Of a stretch of DNA of 19,188 nt, positions 15,729-19,188 are shown piece by piece. The position numbers were made by a program, and so were the translations under genes. The first letter of the stretch is position 1. The number at the start of each line of letters is the position of its first letter. This DNA is from Bryobacterales bacterium. GTDB taxonomy: Bacteria > Acidobacteriota > Terriglobia > Bryobacterales > Bryobacteraceae. The stretch covers positions 1 to 19,188 of the forward strand of contig JAEHDI010000577.1 in the NCBI GenBank assembly GCA_016880505.1, in the 5' to 3' direction. The notes under the pieces were generated by a model. That model was not told the origin of the DNA and made no database searches. It saw only the letters and a program-made list of their open reading frames with translations.

Positions 15729-15747
15729 AATTGCTGGCGCAATTATA
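15729..15747 (-). promoter_or_regulatory. Extended -10 promoter overlapped by an inverted repeat
   Basis: On the minus strand TGC-TATAAT gives a consensus extended -10 (TATAAT at 15747-15742), 33 bases before the kinase start. The -35 is poor, as is normal for extended -10 promoters. The inverted repeat AATTGC (15729-15734) / GCAATT (15739-15744) overlaps the -10 and the likely transcription start, so it could be an operator. Confidence 0.55.
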
Positions 15748-15860
15748 GCACCGCTACCGGACGGCTATTTCGGCCACACACTTGCCTTTGGCCATGGCGA
15801 CCTGCGCCGTGGAGTGACCACTTCCACTTACACACGACATGGACTGTGAGGGCTCGGCGG

Positions 15861-16982
15861 CTATCGGGCCGCCCGGCCGCTAATGGCCGCGCCGGTCTTG
15901 TCCCAGCCGTAGGCGGCCATCATGATGTGGAACAGATCCGCGTTTGTCAAAAAGCCGTGCACCCGCTCGGCCCCCGGACCCTGCGCTGCCACCAGCACCT
16001 GTTCGCCCGTGTGGCCGTCGTCCACCCGGATCGCCGGCCGCGCCTTCGCCGGTGCTTGCGTCCCCTCTTCGGGCAGCATCGGCTGGCCCGCCTTGCCCCC
16101 GCGTACGCGCAGGTCGAAGGAGTGATCTGCCGTGAACAGAATGAGCGTGTCCGGGCCTGTCATCGAGGCGGTTTCGCGGATGGCTGCGTCCAATTGGATC
16201 ACCTGCTCGAGTCCCCTGCGAAGGTTGTCCGTGTGCGCGTCCCACTCGACCATCAGGAAATACCCTTTGCGGTTCTTGGAAAGAATGCGAATGGCTCGCC
16301 GGACCGCGTCGGAGACGTCGAAGTCGTGCGTGTTGAAGAGTGCGGCCACGCGGCGGTCCTGGTCCGAAATCGCCGCTAGCGAATCGCGAAAGGCAATGCC
16401 CTTTTCGCGAAGCGCGGACTCGACCTGTATTCCCAGCTTCGCCGTGGACTCAATCACGCGGTCGCGCCCCGCGCCGATCAGGACATCTACACCGTCCCCG
16501 AACCGCGGGCGAATCACTTGGGCGAAAATCTCGCCCGCGCGGGACCGGTCGTTCGAGTGCGCATAGCACGCTGCGGCGGTCGCGTCCGTGATGACCATGT
16601 TCGTTAGCACGCCGGTGGAGAGCCCTCGCTGCTCCGCGTGTTCCAGGATCGTCTGGAGCACCTCGCCGTCCCGCTTGCCGCGAACGGCGGCCGCGGATTG
16701 CGAAATCACGCCGTTGTTGGTCTTCTGCCCGGTCACGATTGCCGACATGCCCGCCGCCGAATCCGTCACCCAGGCGTCTGCGGCCGAAGTGTCGGACAAG
16801 GCAATGTACGGCAAGCTCTGCAGGAACAGCTTCTGCGGATGATTATGCTTGTACAAGCTGGCCGCATGAAGGGTCGGGATACCCCCTGCGTCCCCGAGGA
16901 AAAGGATCACGTTCTTCGCCCGGCGCTCAGCGGCGAACGTTCCGGAAGCGATCAGAATCAAAGAAAGAATAATCCGGGTCAT
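15861..16982 (-). CDS. Alkaline phosphatase, PhoA superfamily
   Basis: A 373-residue exported phosphomonoesterase. Residues 1-18 are a signal peptide (MTRIILSLILI... GTFAA). The metal and catalytic residues of the family are visible: Asp31 (FLGDAGG), nucleophile Ser75 in TDSAAG, ITDATAAACYAH (130-142), Glu246/Asp248/His250 (VEWDAHTDN), Asp286-His287 (TADHSF) and His324 (DDGHTGEQV... GPGAE). Compared with the classical E-x4-D-x3-H arrangement, the VEWDAH segment is shortened by several residues, which points to a distinct subfamily. ATG 16982 is chosen because it has GGAGA upstream and starts the signal; the open frame extends 63 codons further upstream without coding character. It sits 125 bases after the jelly-roll gene on the same strand. 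Likely role: phosphate release from organic esters in the periplasm. Confidence 0.92.
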   Translation of the reverse strand: MTRIILSLILIASGTFAAERRAKNVILFLGDAGGIPTLHAASLYKHNHPQKLFLQSLPYIALSDTSAADAWVTDSAAGMSAIVTGQKTNNGVISQSAAAVRGKRDGEVLQTILEHAEQRGLSTGVLTNMVITDATAAACYAHSNDRSRAGEIFAQVIRPRFGDGVDVLIGAGRDRVIESTAKLGIQVESALREKGIAFRDSLAAISDQDRRVAALFNTHDFDVSDAVRRAIRILSKNRKGYFLMVEWDAHTDNLRRGLEQVIQLDAAIRETASMTGPDTLILFTADHSFDLRVRGGKAGQPMLPEEGTQAPAKARPAIRVDDGHTGEQVLVAAQGPGAERVHGFLTNADLFHIMMAAYGWDKTGAAISGRAAR

Positions 16983-17107
16983 CGGAAATCTCCAAAACGA
17001 TTGCGCGAATGCGCGGCCGGCCTCACCCGGCCAAGGGAACAGCATACAGGATCGGTCGGCTGTCTTGCCCGGCTCCCTCACCGCCGCGCTCCGCGCCCGG
17101 ACGGTCA

Positions 17108-18166
17108 TCAATCCGGTAACCGCCCGAGAGGCCCGATGTACTCCGTGGCTGCTACCACGGAGGAGAACCATACGGTCTGGGTCTGCATGTTCACGACGAA
17201 TCCTGGGTGCTCGGCGGCGTATTTGTCTGTTCGCGGGAAGGCGCTCTCGCTGCTGACGTAGTGTGAGAGCCAGAGCTTGTTGATCTTGGCCCTAAGGTCA
17301 CCGCTCCAGCGAAAACCCTCGAAGGGCTCGCCCGAGGGATCCACACGAAACAGTGCCCGGTCCCATTTCCCTCTCATTGTGCCCTGCGCGAAACGCCCCA
17401 GCAGCTTTCCATCGATCCAGACGGCCTGTTCGCCGTCGTAAGAATCCGGCGACGAATTCATCTTCACCATGATCTCCACCGAGATCCATTGCCCGCGTGG
17501 TACAGGCGTGGGGGTCTTGGGCTCGAAGTTGTTGCCGTAAAACGCCCTTCCATTATCGTCGCGCGCTTTGCCGTCCGGGCTCTGCCAGGACCGCATTTCC
17601 GGCCAGTAAGTATAGAAATGCCAGATGCCGGGCGGAGCGATCGCGTTGCGGTCGCCGTGCTGGCTCGAAGCTGCCGGCTCGATGCCGGTGTTCCAACGAT
17701 TCTCCGGGCGGAGTCCTGCGCGCCCGACTGCGTACTTTGCCGGATCGATCTCTCCGCCCAGACTGACGAAGTGATGGTTAAAGCCGGCATCCGGCGCAAA
17801 CTTGACATAGAAGCGCAGGAAAAACCGGTCGTAGCCGGGCTGAAAAGTACGATACAGGTGGCCGCCCGAATCGACGTTGCGAGTGGCAGTCATGCGAAGC
17901 GACCAGCGGCTTGCACTCCCCGCCGGCACATCCTCCGCGAATGCCAGAACCTTGCCGTTCCGGTTGCTTAGGTCCGTCCATCTGGCTCCCAGGTCGGCCA
18001 GGGTGCCACTTCTGAAATCTTCCACGAACACGACCGTGGGGTCGCGCTCGATCCCGCTGTCGCCTCGATATTTGGCCGCCAGTCCGGGGCCTTCGGGCAA
18101 CACACCGAAGTTCTCCTGCGAAAGCAGAATTGCGGGAACGAGCAACAAAGGGAAATATCTCTGCAT
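17108..18166 (-). CDS. Secreted jelly-roll protein, possibly polysaccharide-lyase-like
   Basis: A 352-residue protein with a signal peptide (MQRYFPLLLVPAILLSQ, 1-17). The mature region is rich in aromatic beta strands: VVFVEDFRSGTLADLGARW near the N-terminus, FFLRFYVKFAPDAGFNHHF in the middle, then WHFYTYWPEM, GQWISVEIMVKMN, QAVWIDGKLLGRF and INKLWLSHYVSS. This pattern (an ordered sandwich, a carbohydrate-lyase-like FYVKF strand and a final W-x-D-G-K loop) is typical of concanavalin-like glucanase/lyase folds. No catalytic residues can be assigned, so the substrate is unknown. ATG 18166 is preferred over the open-frame start at 18241: it begins the signal peptide and has GGAG ten bases upstream. 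It is transcribed divergently from the first Rrf2 gene and lies upstream of the phosphatase gene. Confidence 0.82.
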   Translation of the reverse strand: MQRYFPLLLVPAILLSQENFGVLPEGPGLAAKYRGDSGIERDPTVVFVEDFRSGTLADLGARWTDLSNRNGKVLAFAEDVPAGSASRWSLRMTATRNVDSGGHLYRTFQPGYDRFFLRFYVKFAPDAGFNHHFVSLGGEIDPAKYAVGRAGLRPENRWNTGIEPAASSQHGDRNAIAPPGIWHFYTYWPEMRSWQSPDGKARDDNGRAFYGNNFEPKTPTPVPRGQWISVEIMVKMNSSPDSYDGEQAVWIDGKLLGRFAQGTMRGKWDRALFRVDPSGEPFEGFRWSGDLRAKINKLWLSHYVSSESAFPRTDKYAAEHPGFVVNMQTQTVWFSSVVAATEYIGPLGRLPD

Positions 18167-18273
18167 TGCGGATTCACTCCTCGGCACGTTTTGCTGACAC
18201 GCCATCGACCGGATAGAACGGTCGCGGCTACGATGCCACAAATCGGATGCTCCAACCTCCAGCGTCCATTGAG

Positions 18274-18279
18274 TATACT
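18274..18279 (+). promoter_or_regulatory. Candidate -10 box before first Rrf2 gene
   Basis: TATACT in the context GAGTATACTT lies 35 bases before the ATG at 18315 in the divergent intergenic region. The -35 is not recognisable, which would suit a promoter that depends on or is blocked by a regulator. The same core recurs before the second Rrf2 gene. Confidence 0.45.
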
Positions 18280-18314
18280 TTGCTCGCTCTGGGATGATGG
18301 TCTACTGAGGAAGA

Positions 18315-18773
18315 ATGCTGTCCGCTACGTCACAATACGCGCTTCGGGCGCTTGCCCACCTCGCCACGCTGAAAGAGAACGAGACTGTTCTCGGCAGGGA
18401 TTTGGCGAAGGAGACGGGAATCCCCAAGAACTACCTCTCAAAGATCCTGGTCACTCTAGGTGGAGCGGGGATCATCAGGGCATCGAGGGGTACCGGTGGA
18501 GGATACCGCCTTGCCCGCCGGCCGGAGGAAATGTCTCTGGCAGCCGCAGTGGCTTTGTTCGACAAGAGTTTTCTTAAACCAGCGTGTCTGCTCGGCTACA
18601 ACCGGGTATGTTCGGATGAGAATGCCTGCCACGCCCATCAGGCCTGGCGGGACACCAAGACCTCCATCCTGCACTTTCTGGAGTCGACTACCCTTGCGGA
18701 GATCGCGGATCGCCGGGGTCCTGCGCCAGGCCGAGGGCAGCCAAAAAGAAAGCGGAGTGCCGGCCCCAAGTAG
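18315..18773 (+). CDS. Rrf2-family transcriptional regulator, Fe-S type
   Basis: A 152-residue winged-helix regulator. Residues 1-80 hold the Rrf2 DNA-binding unit: SQYALRALAHLA, LGRDLAKETGIPKNYLSKIL (recognition helix) and the wing RGTGGGYRLAR. A dimerisation helix follows from about 75. Cys91, Cys99, Cys105 and His108 form a Cys-x7-Cys-x5-Cys-x2-His pattern close to the Cys/Cys/Cys/His ligand set of IscR, so an iron-sulfur cluster sensor is likely. The C-terminal 20 residues are basic and Pro/Gly-rich, longer than in typical members. The start has GAGGAAG upstream. Possible signals are iron, oxygen or nitric oxide; a link to the RIC gene 6 kb away is only suggestive. A paralogue follows in tandem after 86 bases. 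Confidence 0.92.
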   Translation: MLSATSQYALRALAHLATLKENETVLGRDLAKETGIPKNYLSKILVTLGGAGIIRASRGTGGGYRLARRPEEMSLAAAVALFDKSFLKPACLLGYNRVCSDENACHAHQAWRDTKTSILHFLESTTLAEIADRRGPAPGRGQPKRKRSAGPK

Positions 18774-18811
18774 CTCCCGGGAGGGCTAAAAAGAGAAAAA
18801 AGAATTTCCGC

Positions 18812-18839
18812 TTGACTTTGTCTCGGCTAATTGTATACT
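18812..18839 (+). promoter_or_regulatory. Strong sigma70-type promoter of second Rrf2 gene
   Basis: TTGACT (18812-18817), a 16-base spacer and TATACT (18834-18839) are near consensus. An A-rich stretch at 18788-18805 could act as an UP element. The expected start is near 18846, leaving a leader of about 14 bases before ATG 18860. A three-codon ATG-AAG-AAG-stop at 18845 is probably chance. Confidence 0.7.
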
Positions 18840-18859
18840 TGTGCATGAAGAAGTAGACA

Positions 18860-19188
18860 ATGCTCTCGACAACCGCAGAACACGCACTGAGGGCACTCGG
18901 CGAAATGGCCTCACTGGAAGAAGGCAAGGCGATTCTTGGCAAGGACCTCGCCCGATCTGCGGGGATTCCCTCGAACTATCTTTCCAAGGTGCTGTGGGTG
19001 CTGGGTAACGCTGGAATCATCGATGCAACGCGAGGAAGCGGTGGCGGCTACCGCCTGCGGCGCAAGGCGGCTGACATCCGGCTGAGTGAAGTCGTGAAAT
19101 TGTTTGACCGCCAGCGGCCTGAGTGCCGGTGCTTCCTCGGCGGCACAAGGGAGTGCTCGGACCTGGACCACTGCGGCGCGCACGAGGA
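18860..19188 (+). CDS. Second Rrf2-family regulator, 3' end outside window
   Basis: The first 109 residues are visible and the frame is open at the window end. It aligns without gaps to the Rrf2 protein just upstream, with about half of the residues identical: EHALRALGEMA, LGKDLARSAGIPSNYLSKVL, RGSGGGYRLRR and LFDRQ. Cys91, Cys99, Cys105 and His108 are conserved at identical numbering, with an extra Cys89, so it too is probably a cluster-binding sensor. The 86-base gap contains its own strong promoter, so it can be expressed alone. The Shine-Dalgarno is weak (GAAGAAG). The two genes are evidently a tandem duplication that has since diverged, most in the wing-proximal and sensory regions. Confidence 0.9.
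   Translation, partial: MLSTTAEHALRALGEMASLEEGKAILGKDLARSAGIPSNYLSKVLWVLGNAGIIDATRGSGGGYRLRRKAADIRLSEVVKLFDRQRPECRCFLGGTRECSDLDHCGAHE

Noticed and set aside
15112..15849. 245-codon plus-strand open frame opposite the kinase domain
   Set aside because: Antisense to intact kinase motifs and typical of GC-rich shadow frames.
18774..18800. Possible terminator after the first Rrf2 gene (CTCCCGGGAG then A-rich)
   Set aside because: The palindrome has no loop and is followed by A, not T, on the coding strand.
18845..18856. Three-codon leader frame before the second Rrf2 gene
   Set aside because: Too short to distinguish from chance and lacks a ribosome binding site.

Overview
This 19.2 kb window is GC-rich, single-chromosome-like bacterial DNA. 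It most resembles an acidobacterium of the Bryobacterales/Solibacter type. That is inference from the gene set: a very long Ser/Thr kinase with the N-terminus usual for acidobacterial Pkn proteins, a TIGR03118 beta-propeller, a secreted ComEA-like HhH protein and a glycine-zipper lipoprotein. No rRNA, tRNA, CRISPR array, IS element or phage gene was seen.

Left block (1-6077, minus strand): a compact signalling locus. In transcription order it holds a receiver/RsbW-like ATPase response regulator (6077-5235), a coiled-coil protein (about 5096-4434), a membrane protein joining a cytoplasmic roadblock/longin-like region to an outer OmpA domain (4412-2847), a Ras/Rab-like small GTPase (2843-2313), and a hybrid histidine kinase with two receivers and an Hpt domain. 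The kinase starts at 2303 and runs off the left edge. The last four genes are separated by 3-21 bases, and a TATACT-type promoter lies in front of the coiled-coil gene. I read this as a two-component plus small-GTPase circuit anchored to the cell wall, and it is the most interesting part of the window.

Middle (6203-11295): a secreted HhH protein on the plus strand with a hairpin behind it, a decayed C-terminal scrap of a heavy-metal RND pump, a secreted TIGR03118 beta-propeller protein, and a lipoprotein plus M48 metalloprotease pair in one likely operon. The protease carries a large extra C-terminal domain.

Right (11447-18166, minus strand): an RIC/ScdA-type di-iron repair protein preceded by a 5'-truncated, frame-disrupted NnrS remnant (a broken nitric-oxide-response pair). 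Next come a 1026-residue fusion of Ser/Thr kinase, membrane helix, PEGA-like, sulfatase-modifying-factor and alpha/beta hydrolase domains, then a PhoA-family alkaline phosphatase and a secreted jelly-roll protein.

Right edge (18315-19188, plus strand): two tandem Rrf2-family regulators, about half identical, both with a Cys-x7-Cys-x5-Cys-x2-His cluster-ligand pattern and each behind its own TATACT promoter. The second is cut by the window end. The HhH gene, the coiled-coil gene and both Rrf2 genes have -10 boxes reading TATACT, which looks like the housekeeping promoter of this genome.
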